From the NCBI RefSeq assembly GCF_001557535.2, contig NZ_CP014307.1, positions 1,364,001 to 1,428,000 on the forward strand: a DNA stretch of 64,000 bases. Reading direction: 5' to 3'. Every line of letters starts with the position of its first letter. The stretch's first letter is position 1. Source of the DNA: Burkholderia sp. PAMC 26561. GTDB taxonomy: Bacteria; Pseudomonadota; Gammaproteobacteria; Burkholderiales; Burkholderiaceae. The position numbers were made by a program, and so were the translations under genes. A model generated the notes under the pieces. It did not search any database. It worked only from the letters and a program-made list of their open reading frames with translations, and was not told the origin of the DNA. Positions 47,804 to 59,391 of the stretch are shown piece after piece.

Positions 47804-48274
47804 ATGGCGATTGTCATCCGGCGTTATGAACCGTCCGACCTCGATGCGGTGATCAATGTCTTTTTGCGCGCGATCCGCGAGGTCGCATCGCGTGATTACG
47901 ACGCCGCTCAAATCGACGCCTGGGCGCAAGCGGACCGCGATGTATGGGCCCGGCGCCGGCTCGATCGGCCAACATGGCTTGCGCTTGTCGACGGCGCGGT
48001 TGCCGGATTCGGCGATCTTCAGAGCGATGGGCATATCGACATGTTGTTCGTGCATCCGGAACATCAGCGCGCGGGTGCGGCGAACGCGCTGCTCGATCAG
48101 ATCGAATCCGAAGCGCGGAACCAGCATCTCGGCATCATCGATACCGACGCGAGCCTCACCGCCCGGCCGTTCTTCGAAGCGCGCGGGTTCGGGGTCGTCC
48201 GGTCGCAAGTCGTGGAAGTGCGCGGCGCACGCCTGATGAACTTCCGCATGCAGAAACGCCTCGATCCGGTATAG
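47804..48274 (+). CDS. GNAT family N-acetyltransferase
   Basis: 156 residues, beginning MAIVIRRYEPSDLDAVINVF. The acetyl-CoA loop region is IDMLFVHPEHQRAGAANALL and the later helix is ARPFFEARGFGVVRSQ. It resembles the YafP/PhnO-like small-substrate GNATs; the substrate is unknown. It lies directly downstream of crcB, probably cotranscribed. A GTATAGACA box spans its stop codon. Confidence 0.87.
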   Translation: MAIVIRRYEPSDLDAVINVFLRAIREVASRDYDAAQIDAWAQADRDVWARRRLDRPTWLALVDGAVAGFGDLQSDGHIDMLFVHPEHQRAGAANALLDQIESEARNQHLGIIDTDASLTARPFFEARGFGVVRSQVVEVRGARLMNFRMQKRLDPV

Positions 48275-48277
48275 ACA
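48269..48277 (+). promoter_or_regulatory. GTATAGACA box 1
   Basis: The first of two identical nonamers; it includes the TAG stop of the GNAT gene. It lies about 130 bp upstream of the HutC-like repressor gene. It could be a distal half of a regulatory site or a coincidence; the second copy strengthens the former. Confidence 0.3.
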
Positions 48278-48365
48278 ACCTTTCGAAGCACGTTTGAAGT
48301 CCCGAGTTAAGGTGATTCCCGGCCTTGTTATAGGGCTTTTGTTTGTTTAGACTGCGCCGATACTT

Positions 48366-48374
48366 GTATAGACA
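48366..48374 (+). promoter_or_regulatory. GTATAGACA box 2, candidate HutC autoregulatory operator
   Basis: TTGTATAGACAGG has TGT...ACA dyad symmetry like operators described for HutC regulators. It lies 33 bp before the start of the HutC-like gene, where it could block the promoter. An identical nonamer lies 97 bp upstream. Confidence 0.5.
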
Positions 48375-48406
48375 GGAACCGCCGAAATGGACGCTGTAAC
48401 TTCAGC

Positions 48407-49102
48407 ATGAGTACGCCCGCGTACCAGGAAATCAAGGATCACATTCTCACGCGCATTCATGCGGGCGAATGGAAGGAGGGCGATCAGGTACCGTCCGAAA
48501 ACGAGCTTGCACGCGACTTCAAGGTCGCACGAATGACCGTCAATCGCGCGCTGCGCGAGCTGACCGCCGAGCAGATCCTGACGCGCGTCCAGGGTGCCGG
48601 CACGTTTGTGGCGCAACCGAAATACGCATCGACTCTGGTCGAAATTCGCAGCATCTCCGATGAAATCATCGGACGCGGCCATGCGCACCGGGCGGAGGTC
48701 ATGCACCTTGGCGCATCCGTACTGGATGAACGCCTTGCGCTTGAAATGAAGCTGACCGAAGGCAGTCCCGTGTTTCATTCGCGCGTGCTGCATTTCGAAA
48801 ATGATTTGCCCATTCAACTGGAGGAGCGCTGGGTCAACCCCGCGCTGGCGCCGGAATACGCGCGGCAGGATTTCACCAGGATCACGCCGAATCAGTACCT
48901 GATGGTTGCAGCGCCCCTGCAGCGCGTCGAGTACCGCATTGAAGCCGCGCTGCCGGATGAGGGGACGGGGCTCGCTTTATCGATGAAAAACGGTGCGCCT
49001 TGTCTCATGTTGCATCGGCGGACGTGGTCGCGGGATGCGGTGGCGTCGGTGGCAAATCTCTGGCATCCCGGCGACCGGTATCAATTCACCGGACACTTCT
49101 AG
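48407..49102 (+). CDS. hutC: GntR/UTRA regulator, histidine utilisation repressor HutC-like
   Basis: 231 residues. The GntR winged helix (about 1-70) has VPSENELARDFKVARMTVNRAL; the UTRA ligand domain (about 90-230) has HSRVLHFENDLPIQLEERWVN and ends ASVANLWHPGDRYQFTGHF, closely resembling HutC, which binds urocanate. No hutH, hutU, hutI or hutG gene is in the surroundings, so it is either separated from its regulon or has another role. A HutC-type dyad precedes the gene. Confidence 0.82.
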   Translation: MSTPAYQEIKDHILTRIHAGEWKEGDQVPSENELARDFKVARMTVNRALRELTAEQILTRVQGAGTFVAQPKYASTLVEIRSISDEIIGRGHAHRAEVMHLGASVLDERLALEMKLTEGSPVFHSRVLHFENDLPIQLEERWVNPALAPEYARQDFTRITPNQYLMVAAPLQRVEYRIEAALPDEGTGLALSMKNGAPCLMLHRRTWSRDAVASVANLWHPGDRYQFTGHF

Positions 49103-49414
49103 CTTTTTGGCGGCAACGTCGGCGCGATAGCGGCATTGTTGTCGAATATGACATTACTGTCATTTTCGAGGGCTGGATTGCCCAGACTCCCGCCTATTTT
49201 TACCCTGAAACAGCTTTATTCAGTAAAAAATACCCATCTCGTGCTAGTCCCACCTTTGATTGTTGCGAAATGAACAATGATGTTTCGCGTAAATAAGGGT
49301 TTTCCCTCCAGGGTCGGAAGCATAGACTTCTTACATCCGAAAACGAATTCAGAAACCGCTTATTAACTTCTGAAATCGCTTCGAGACGACAAACAAAATA
49401 CTGGAGGTTTCACC
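49103..49414. other. Intergenic region between the hutC-like and DUF4148 genes
   Basis: 312 bp without a supportable gene; it is AT-richer than the flanks. An inverted repeat ATGACA-TTAC-TGTCAT lies at 49148-49163 followed by TTTT, a weak terminator or operator. The rest should contain the promoter of the DUF4148 gene. Confidence 0.45.
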
Positions 49415-49741
49415 ATGTTCAAGTCACTCATTCCCGCAGTTGTCATCGTGTCGGCACTCGCAGCTCCGACCTTCGCGTTTGCCCAGAGCAACGACAACGG
49501 CCCGGTCACGCGCGCCGAAGTGAAGGCGCAACTGGTTCAACTGGAAAAGGCCGGCTATAACCCGTCGAGCGACCAGATCAACTACCCGGCCAACATTCAA
49601 GCCGCACAAGCGCGCGTGGATGCACAAAACCAGGCAGCGACATCGTATGGCCCGTCGACGAGCGGCACATCGGCAGCAGGCGTTCGCAGCTCGGTAGCGC
49701 CGGCGCAAAATACTCCCGGATCGGTGTTCTTCGGTCACTAA
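49415..49741 (+). CDS. DUF4148 exported protein
   Basis: 108 residues. Signal peptide MFKSLIPAVVIVSALAAPTF with cleavage after FAFA-Q. The DUF4148 pattern VTRAEVKAQLVQLEKAGYNP is clear; the remainder is Gln/Ala/Ser-rich and probably disordered. This small periplasmic family is found mostly in Burkholderiaceae, usually in many copies per genome, with no established function. TGGAGG upstream gives a strong ribosome binding site. Confidence 0.88.
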   Translation: MFKSLIPAVVIVSALAAPTFAFAQSNDNGPVTRAEVKAQLVQLEKAGYNPSSDQINYPANIQAAQARVDAQNQAATSYGPSTSGTSAAGVRSSVAPAQNTPGSVFFGH

Positions 49742-49802
49742 TCGGTAGTCAGGTCTTGGCAGTAACGTAGTGCGACGCCGGTAACGGCACCACGCGCCAC
49801 CC

Positions 49803-49844
49803 AAAAAACTCGCCCTCCGCAGCAACGCGGCCGGCGAGTTTTTT
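49803..49844. terminator. Bidirectional Rho-independent terminator
   Basis: AAAAAACTCGCC (49803-49814) is the exact complement of GGCGAGTTTTTT (49833-49844), with A and T runs on both sides. It serves the DUF4148 gene and the convergent TetR gene. Confidence 0.85.
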
Positions 49845-49861
49845 GCGTTTCGACCGCTCGG

Positions 49862-50545
49862 TCAGCTCGGCGACTTCGCGCCGCATGCACGAATCACGAG
49901 CTTGACGACTTCTTCGGTGGAGGTATCGAAGGCTTTCTGCGATAACGCCCGCTTGCCTTTCAGCGCGCGAATCTGCGCATCGAAATCCGCGTAATGCTGG
50001 GTCGTCGCCCAGATCATGAAGAGCAAGGTCTGCGCATCGGTGGGCTCGAGCAACCCATGCGCGACCCATCTGTCGATTACCACGACGCGTGTATCGAGCC
50101 ACGGCTTGACCCGCTCTGTCAGGATGTCCTGCATGTGCACTGCGCCGTGAATGATCTCGCTTGCCCAGACTTTCGAGCCGAGCGGCCGGCGCCGCGACAA
50201 CTCCATTTTGGTCCGCACGTAACCGCTGATGGCTTCGACCGGATCGTCACTGGTTTCGAACGTATCGGCCGCACGATGCCAGTCATCGAACAAATCCTCC
50301 AGCACTCTGCGATACAACGCGAGCTTTGTCGGAAAGTAGTAATGCAGGTTGGCTTTGGGCAAGCCTGCGCGTTCCGCGATCATCGCCGTGCTCGCGCCTT
50401 CGAGGCCGCGTTCCGCGAAAACCGCTTCGGCGCATGCCAGAAGATGCGCTTCGTTGGTCTCGCGTATGTGTGCCTTGCGCCGCCGCAATGGAGTGGGCGC
50501 GGCGTCGTCTTTCACTGCCTCGGCTGTCGCTTCGTCGTCTCTCAT
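49862..50545 (-). CDS. TetR regulator of pyrimidine catabolism (RutR/PydR-like)
   Basis: 227 residues. The TetR helix-turn-helix (about 30-75) is ASTAMIAERAGLPKANLHYYF; the ligand domain contains KVWASEIIHGAVHMQDIL and resembles RutR-type regulators, which bind pyrimidines or their breakdown products. GAGG lies just before the ATG. It is divergent from the reductive pyrimidine operon, and an 18-bp palindrome with the CCA-NN-TGG core of RutR sites lies between them. Control of that operon is strongly suggested. Confidence 0.85.
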   Translation of the reverse strand: MRDDEATAEAVKDDAAPTPLRRRKAHIRETNEAHLLACAEAVFAERGLEGASTAMIAERAGLPKANLHYYFPTKLALYRRVLEDLFDDWHRAADTFETSDDPVEAISGYVRTKMELSRRRPLGSKVWASEIIHGAVHMQDILTERVKPWLDTRVVVIDRWVAHGLLEPTDAQTLLFMIWATTQHYADFDAQIRALKGKRALSQKAFDTSTEEVVKLVIRACGAKSPS

Positions 50546-50899
50546 CGTTATCCTCGAATGGCGCTGCGCGCCTCATTCTATTCGGTTTGATGCCCGCGCT
50601 GCTCAGCGCATCTCAACGCTGTCAAGCGGCTCTGCTGCATCGCAATGGCACGCTTCTCGCTCTGTCTTTCGAACTATCGGAAACCCCGAAAGACGTTGAT
50701 TTGCAAATATTAATCGGCTACAACCTGTCCAGTTGGACAGGATTTGCGAAGCGGTATCGAACAGGATATTGGACGTTGCTGCGGGAGACGCGCAAGCTGC
50801 ACAAGAGACGTGCAAGTGCGCCCCAAAGCCGGCGTCGATGCACCAGTTTCGTATGGGTAGTAACCCCACATTCAAGCGATACACCAAGGAGAACGCGAC
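50546..50899. other. Divergent control region of the pyrimidine operon
   Basis: 354 bp without a gene, between the TetR regulator and beta-ureidopropionase genes. It contains the palindrome at 50724-50741 and must hold both promoters. Short frames here carry no ribosome binding site and look like noise. Confidence 0.6.
50724..50741. promoter_or_regulatory. Palindrome CCTGTCCAGTTGGACAGG, candidate TetR operator
   Basis: Seven-base perfect arms around AGTT. The core TGTCCA-NN-TGGACA shares CCA-NN-TGG with the known RutR consensus TTGACCA-NN-TGGTCAA. It lies between the divergent TetR gene and the operon it likely represses. Confidence 0.65.
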
Positions 50900-52159
50900 A
50901 TGAACGCGGTAACCGATTCAGCACTGGACACGTCGATCCGGGTCAACGGCAAACGTCTCTGGGAAAGTCTCATGACGATGGCAAAGATCGGCGCAACGCC
51001 GAAGGGCGGCGTGTGCCGCCTTGCCCTCACGGATCTCGACAAGGAAGGGCGCGACCTGATCGTGATCTGGGCGAAGGAAGCCGGCTGCACGGTGACCGTC
51101 GACCAGATGGGCAACGTCTTCATGCGGCGCGCGGGACGCAAACTGGACGCCGCGCCGGTCGTCACGGGGTCGCACGCGGACTCGCAACCGACGGGCGGAC
51201 GCTTCGACGGCATCTATGGCGTGCTTGGTGGTATCGAGGTGATCCGCACGCTCAATGATCGCGGTATCGAGACCGAGCATCCGGTCGAAGTCGTGATCTG
51301 GACGAATGAGGAAGGCTCGCGTTTCGCACCGGCCATGGTGGCCTCCGGCGTGTTTGCAGGCGAGTTCACGCTCGACTACGGCCTGTCGCGCAAGGACGTG
51401 GATGGCAAGACGATCGGCGAGGAACTGCAGCGAATCGGTTATGCCGGCAGCGAGCCCTGCGGCGGACGAAAGCTGCATGCGGCCTTTGAATTGCACATTG
51501 AACAGGGACCGATTCTCGAAGCGGAGAACCTGACGATCGGCGTGGTCACCGACGCGCAAGGCCAGCGCTGGTACGAGATCACGCTGACGGGGCAGGAGGC
51601 GCATGCGGGTCCTACGCCCATGCCGCGGCGTCGCGATGCATTGCTCGGCGCGTCGCGCGTGGTGGAGCTCGTGAATCGTATCGGGCTCGATAACGCGCCG
51701 CTCGCATGCGCGACGGTCGGCATGATGCAAGTGCATCCGAACTCGCGCAACGTGATTCCCGGAAGCGTGTTCTTCACCGTCGACTTCCGTCATCCCGATG
51801 ACGCTGTGCTGGCCAAAATGGATGCCGCGTTGCGTGAAGGCGTGGAGAAGATAGCGAGTGGTATCGGCCTTGAAATGCAGCTCGAACAGATCTTCTACTA
51901 CGCACCCATTGCATTCGATACCGCCTGCGTCGCGTCCGTGCGTGCTGCCGCCGAGCGCTTCGGTTATCCGCACAGGAACATAGTGTCCGGCGCGGGACAC
52001 GATGCGTGTTACCTGTCGAAGGTCGCACCGACATCGATGGTCTTTGTACCCTGCGTCGACGGGATCAGCCATAACGAGATCGAGGATGCCTCGGAAGAAT
52101 GGATCGAAGCGGGCGCGAACGTGCTGCTTCACGCCATGCTGGAACGCGCCGGTCAGTAA
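50900..52159 (+). CDS. N-carbamoyl-beta-alanine amidase (beta-ureidopropionase), M20 family
   Basis: A 419-residue zinc-dependent amidohydrolase of the hydantoinase/carbamoylase family. Metal and substrate motifs: GSHADSQPTGGRFDGIYG, NEEGSRF, ELHIEQGPIL, QEAHAGPTPMPRRRDAL (dimerisation lid) and SGAGHDACYLSK. In this operon it catalyses the last step of reductive pyrimidine breakdown, N-carbamoyl-beta-alanine to beta-alanine, CO2 and ammonia. AAGGAG lies eight bases before the ATG. First gene of the operon. Confidence 0.9.
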   Translation: MNAVTDSALDTSIRVNGKRLWESLMTMAKIGATPKGGVCRLALTDLDKEGRDLIVIWAKEAGCTVTVDQMGNVFMRRAGRKLDAAPVVTGSHADSQPTGGRFDGIYGVLGGIEVIRTLNDRGIETEHPVEVVIWTNEEGSRFAPAMVASGVFAGEFTLDYGLSRKDVDGKTIGEELQRIGYAGSEPCGGRKLHAAFELHIEQGPILEAENLTIGVVTDAQGQRWYEITLTGQEAHAGPTPMPRRRDALLGASRVVELVNRIGLDNAPLACATVGMMQVHPNSRNVIPGSVFFTVDFRHPDDAVLAKMDAALREGVEKIASGIGLEMQLEQIFYYAPIAFDTACVASVRAAAERFGYPHRNIVSGAGHDACYLSKVAPTSMVFVPCVDGISHNEIEDASEEWIEAGANVLLHAMLERAGQ

Positions 52160-52210
52160 CAAACAAGCGCCGCACCCATATAAAAATCCCCACAATCAGG
52201 AAGGACGCGT

Positions 52211-53548
52211 ATGACCATGAAGCCTACCGGCGACATTGCCCCGCAAAGGCTGTCGCAAGAGCAACTGGCGTGTGAGTTCTCGGACGTGGCGCCGCTCCTC
52301 GATGCAACCGCGGCAGCGGCTGCATCGAGCCGTTGCCACTATTGTTACGACGCGCCGTGCATCAATGCGTGTCCTACGAAGATCGATATCCCGAGCTTCA
52401 TCCGCAAGATCGGCAACGGCAACCTGAAAGGCGCGGCGGTCGATATCCTTTCCGCGAATCCGCTTGGCGGCATGTGCGCGCGGGTGTGTCCAACAGAAAT
52501 CCTCTGTGAAGGTGCGTGCGTCCGAAATCATAAGGATGACAAACCAGTTGCTATTGGCGCGTTGCAGCGCCATGCAACTGATTGGGCGATGAGCCGGGGC
52601 GAGCCCTTGTTCAAGCGCGAAGCCGATACCGGACGTCATATCGCCGTAGTGGGTGCGGGGCCGGCCGGATTGGCATGTGCGCACAAGCTTGCGCTCGCGG
52701 GGCATCGCGTGACGATTTTCGATGCGTTGGCGAAACCCGGCGGTCTGAACGAATATGGGATCGCTGCATACAAGGTGGTGGAGGACTTCGCGCAACGCGA
52801 AGTGGAATGGCTTTATTCGGTTGGCGGCATTGAAGTGAAGAACGATGTCATGCTCGGACGCGATATCACGCTCGACGCATTGCGCAAACAGCACGACGCC
52901 GTGTTCCTGGCAATCGGCCTTGCAGGCGTGCGATCGCTCGAACTCGAAGGCGAGACATTGCAGGGCGTGTACAACGCGGTGGATTTCATCGAACAGGTGC
53001 GTCAGGCCGAGGACCTCGCAAGCGTGCCGGTCGGACGTCGCGTGGTGGTGATCGGCGGCGGCAACACGGCTATCGACGCCGCCGTGCAGAGCCGCAAGCT
53101 CGGCGCACAAACGGTGACGATGGCATACCGGCGCGGCGTGGAAACCATGGGCGCGACGTGGGCGGAGCGCGAGTTCGCGCAGCACAACGGCGTGTCGATC
53201 ATCACGCACGCCAGGCCCGTGCGGTTGCTGAATGCAGGCGATCAGGTGACAGGTGTCGAGTTCGAGAACCCGCAAGGCGAACGCTTCGTGATCGAAGCCG
53301 ACATGGTGCTGAAAGCCATCGGGCAAACCCTCGTTTCCGACGCTATCGACGCCGATTTGCTCACGCTCGACGGCAGCCGCATTGCCGTGGACTCGGGCGG
53401 CCGGACATCGCTGCCCAACGTGTGGGCCGGCGGTGATTGTGCGGCGCATGGCGGTATCGATTTGACGGTGCAGGCCGTGCAGGACGGCAAGCTCGCGGCA
53501 GAGGCCATCAGTGCGTCGTTCGCGGCCACGGCCATCAAGGCAGCCTGA
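52211..53548 (+). CDS. preT: NAD-dependent dihydropyrimidine dehydrogenase subunit PreT
   Basis: A 445-residue flavin/iron-sulfur subunit passing electrons from NAD(P)H. The N-terminal cysteine clusters are CHYCYDAPCINACPTKIDIP and MCARVCPTEILCEGACV (two [4Fe-4S] sites). The FAD motif is [15 protein letters not shown] and the second dinucleotide motif VIGGGNTAIDAA; APQ-type end WAGGDCAAHGGIDLT. It pairs with PreA to reduce uracil and thymine. GGAAGG lies upstream of the ATG; 51 bp after the amidase gene. Confidence 0.93.
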   Translation: MTMKPTGDIAPQRLSQEQLACEFSDVAPLLDATAAAAASSRCHYCYDAPCINACPTKIDIPSFIRKIGNGNLKGAAVDILSANPLGGMCARVCPTEILCEGACVRNHKDDKPVAIGALQRHATDWAMSRGEPLFKREADTGRHIAVVGAGPAGLACAHKLALAGHRVTIFDALAKPGGLNEYGIAAYKVVEDFAQREVEWLYSVGGIEVKNDVMLGRDITLDALRKQHDAVFLAIGLAGVRSLELEGETLQGVYNAVDFIEQVRQAEDLASVPVGRRVVVIGGGNTAIDAAVQSRKLGAQTVTMAYRRGVETMGATWAEREFAQHNGVSIITHARPVRLLNAGDQVTGVEFENPQGERFVIEADMVLKAIGQTLVSDAIDADLLTLDGSRIAVDSGGRTSLPNVWAGGDCAAHGGIDLTVQAVQDGKLAAEAISASFAATAIKAA

Positions 53549-53583
53549 GGCTGATAAACACCCCACGATAATGGAGCCAGCTC

Positions 53584-54876
53584 ATGGCCGATCTTCGCAA
53601 CAATTTTGTTGGTATCACTTCGCCCAATCCTTTCTGGCTTGCATCCGCACCGCCCACCGATAAAGCCTACAACGTCAACCGCGCGTTCGAAGCGGGCTGG
53701 GGCGGTGTAGTCTGGAAAACACTGGGGCTCGATCCGCATGTGGTGAACGTGAGTTCGCGTTACGGTGCCGTGCAATGGAACGGCCAGCGGATTGCGGGGC
53801 TAAACAACATCGAGTTGATCACGGACCGTCCGCTTGATATCAATCTGAAAGAAATCAGGGAGGTCAAACGCGACTGGCCGGACCGCGCGTTGATCGTTTC
53901 ACTGATGGTGCCATGCAACGAGCGCGACTGGAAGTGGATCTTGCCGCTGGTCGAAGACACCGGCGCCGATGGCGTCGAGTTGAATTTCGGCTGCCCGCAT
54001 GGCATGAGCGAGCGCGGCATGGGCGCCGCGGTCGGGCAAGTGCCCGAGTACGTGGAGATGGTCACGCGCTGGGTGAAGGAAGGCACGCGGATGCCGTGCA
54101 TCGTGAAACTGACGCCGAATATCAGCGATATCCGCACGAGCGCAAGGGCGGCGTACAAGGGCGGTGCGGATGCCGTGTCGCTGATCAACACGATCAATTC
54201 GATTGTCGCGGTCGACCTCGACGTCATGGCGCCCATGCCGACTGTCGACGGCAAGGGCACACATGGTGGATACTGCGGCCCGGCTGTCAAACCGATCGCG
54301 CTGAACATGGTCGCGGAGATTGCGCGCGATACTGAAACGCCGGGTTTGCCCATCTCCGGGATCGGCGGTATTTCGACGTGGCGTGACGCCGCCGAATTCA
54401 TGGTCCTGGGCGCGGGCAATGTCCAGGTCTGCACGGCCGCAATGCACTATGGGTTCAGGATCGTGTCCGATCTCGCCGACGGCCTGTCCAACTGGATGGA
54501 CGAAAAAGGCTACGCCACGCTCGACGATATTCGTGGCCGCGCCGTCCAGAATGTCACGGACTGGAAGTACCTGAACCTGAAGTACGACATCAAGGCGCGC
54601 ATCGACCAGGACAAGTGCATTCAGTGCGGACTGTGTCACATTGCTTGCGAAGACACCGCGCATCAGGCGATCATGCGCGAGAAAGACGGCAAGCGCCATT
54701 TCGAGGTGATGGATTCCGAATGCGTCGGGTGTAATTTATGCCTGCACGTGTGTCCGGTCGAGCAATGCATCACCATGGAACGCGTGGACGCCGGCGAGTA
54801 CGCGAACTGGACGACGCATCCGAACAACCCGGCTCGTGTGGTCGCCGACGTTGAAGAAAGCGTCAAGGCCGCATAG
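53584..54876 (+). CDS. preA: NAD-dependent dihydropyrimidine dehydrogenase subunit PreA
   Basis: 430 residues: an FMN-binding dihydroorotate-dehydrogenase-like barrel (about 1-330) with NFGCPHGMSERGMGAAVGQ carrying the active cysteine region, then two ferredoxin clusters, CIQCGLCHIACEDTAHQ and CVGCNLCLHVCPVEQC. It reduces uracil to dihydrouracil with PreT. GGAG seven bases before the ATG. It lies 35 bp after preT, so the two are cotranscribed. Confidence 0.95.
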   Translation: MADLRNNFVGITSPNPFWLASAPPTDKAYNVNRAFEAGWGGVVWKTLGLDPHVVNVSSRYGAVQWNGQRIAGLNNIELITDRPLDINLKEIREVKRDWPDRALIVSLMVPCNERDWKWILPLVEDTGADGVELNFGCPHGMSERGMGAAVGQVPEYVEMVTRWVKEGTRMPCIVKLTPNISDIRTSARAAYKGGADAVSLINTINSIVAVDLDVMAPMPTVDGKGTHGGYCGPAVKPIALNMVAEIARDTETPGLPISGIGGISTWRDAAEFMVLGAGNVQVCTAAMHYGFRIVSDLADGLSNWMDEKGYATLDDIRGRAVQNVTDWKYLNLKYDIKARIDQDKCIQCGLCHIACEDTAHQAIMREKDGKRHFEVMDSECVGCNLCLHVCPVEQCITMERVDAGEYANWTTHPNNPARVVADVEESVKAA

Positions 54877-54998
54877 AGTTCAGATGCTTTACGAAACACC
54901 AGCGCTTGTCACCAGACGTCCCCAGACGGCCGACGCCCGAACTGTTTTATAAGCCGATCCCGGGCGCGGACCGCAACGATCTTGAGGAGATCAACTCG

Positions 54999-58026
<3,028 letters not shown>

Positions 58027-58045
58027 GGATCACGAAATGTTTTCG

Positions 58046-58077
58046 AATGCCGGCGCTTCATGCGCCGGCATTTTTTT
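58046..58077. terminator. Strong Rho-independent terminator between the pyrimidine and Nit1C operons
   Basis: Ten-base stem ATGCCGGCGC/GCGCCGGCAT with a five-base loop and seven T residues on the plus strand. On the minus strand the A/T flank is shorter. It separates the convergent operons. Confidence 0.9.
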
Positions 58078-58087
58078 CTTCGTCTTT

Positions 58088-59362
58088 TCAAACGGCGACC
58101 TCATCGCGCGCTTTAGCTTCCCGATAAACGCAGACTTTATTCACGACATACTCGGCGTCGCGCGCCACGCCCGAGAATCGTCCCGAGCCCCACGTGTGCA
58201 ACCACGGCAAGCCGACGAAATAGATTCCATCGACAGGCGTCACCCCGCGCGTGTGCGCCGGATAACCGCGGCCGTTGAAGACAGGGGCATCGAGCCAACT
58301 GAAGTCGGGCGTAAAGCCGATACACCACACAATCGACCCTATGCCGCTTGTCTGCAGATCCAGCGTGGTGCGTTCCTCTGCAGGCGACCATACCGGCTCG
58401 TAGCGCGATCCCGGCGGCGCTTCAATGCCGTTCTTCTCGATGAACGCATCAATCCCCGCGTTGATGCCGTTGAACGTCTTGTCGGCGCTGTCCAGGTTAT
58501 CGATAAGGTTCGGCGCGAAGTGCAGCACGCCATCCTGCAGGTCCTGCAGGCGTCCGTACAATTCCATGCCTTCGGCGGCGAACTTGCGCAAGTCGATATC
58601 GCGTCCGCCATCGCGGCCGGTCACGTAGTGGTTGGTGTTGTCGCGTACGCCTTCACGCAACGGATGTTGTTCGACGGGCATGTCGTAGTACTTCATGTCG
58701 GCGAGCCAGTCGACCACGTCGCGGCCTCTGTAGAAACGTGCGCAACGTGGCGCTTCGCCTACCGCGAGAATGACCTTGCGTCCAGCGAGATGCAGGTCCT
58801 CGGCGATCTGCGCGCCCGACTGCCCCGAGCCGACCACGAGCACGGCGCCTTCGGGCAACGCCTGAGGATTGCGGTATTCCGACGACTGTATCTGCGCGAT
58901 GGAACGCGGCAGGCGCTCGGCCATGCGCGGCACGATGGGCGTGTGATATCCGCCGGACGCGATCACGATCTGATCCGCCGTGAACGCGCCCTGGCTGGTC
59001 GATACGCTGAATCCGCCTTCGCCATTTCGTGCGACACGCCTGACTTCGGCATGCTCGATCACGGGTGCATCGACCGCCTTGATGAAGCCGTCGAGATACG
59101 CAATGATCTCGTCTTTCACCATGAAGCCGTGCGGGTCGTCACCCGCGTATGGATAACCCGGCAGCGCGCATTGCCAGTTCGGCGTCACGAGGCAGAACGC
59201 ATCCCAACGTTGCGATCGCCACGTATGCGTGACGGTGTTTTTCTCCAGCACGAGATGATCGATACCTGCCTGTCTAAGGTAGTAGCTCGCGGACAAACCC
59301 GCCTGTCCACCGCCGACCACGATCACGCTGTAGTGCGTCGTGTCCGCTGATATATGCGACAT
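58088..59362 (-). CDS. MSMEG_0569-family flavin-dependent oxidoreductase (Nit1C cluster)
   Basis: A 424-residue flavoprotein. FAD motif VGGGQAGLSASYYL at about 16-29, HTWRSQRWDAFCLVTPNW typical of the family, and a second dinucleotide fold VVGSGQSGAQIAEDL near 200. It looks like a class B monooxygenase but lacks the Baeyer-Villiger fingerprint. The reaction is unknown; it is a constant partner of the Nit1 nitrilase. The ATG at 59360-59362 follows GAGGAC. It starts 29 bp after the end of the fused gene upstream, so it is in the same operon, as its last gene here. Confidence 0.88.
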   Translation of the reverse strand: MSHISADTTHYSVIVVGGGQAGLSASYYLRQAGIDHLVLEKNTVTHTWRSQRWDAFCLVTPNWQCALPGYPYAGDDPHGFMVKDEIIAYLDGFIKAVDAPVIEHAEVRRVARNGEGGFSVSTSQGAFTADQIVIASGGYHTPIVPRMAERLPRSIAQIQSSEYRNPQALPEGAVLVVGSGQSGAQIAEDLHLAGRKVILAVGEAPRCARFYRGRDVVDWLADMKYYDMPVEQHPLREGVRDNTNHYVTGRDGGRDIDLRKFAAEGMELYGRLQDLQDGVLHFAPNLIDNLDSADKTFNGINAGIDAFIEKNGIEAPPGSRYEPVWSPAEERTTLDLQTSGIGSIVWCIGFTPDFSWLDAPVFNGRGYPAHTRGVTPVDGIYFVGLPWLHTWGSGRFSGVARDAEYVVNKVCVYREAKARDEVAV

Positions 59363-59391
59363 GATGCGTCCTCGCTGAAAAATGGCGGCGC

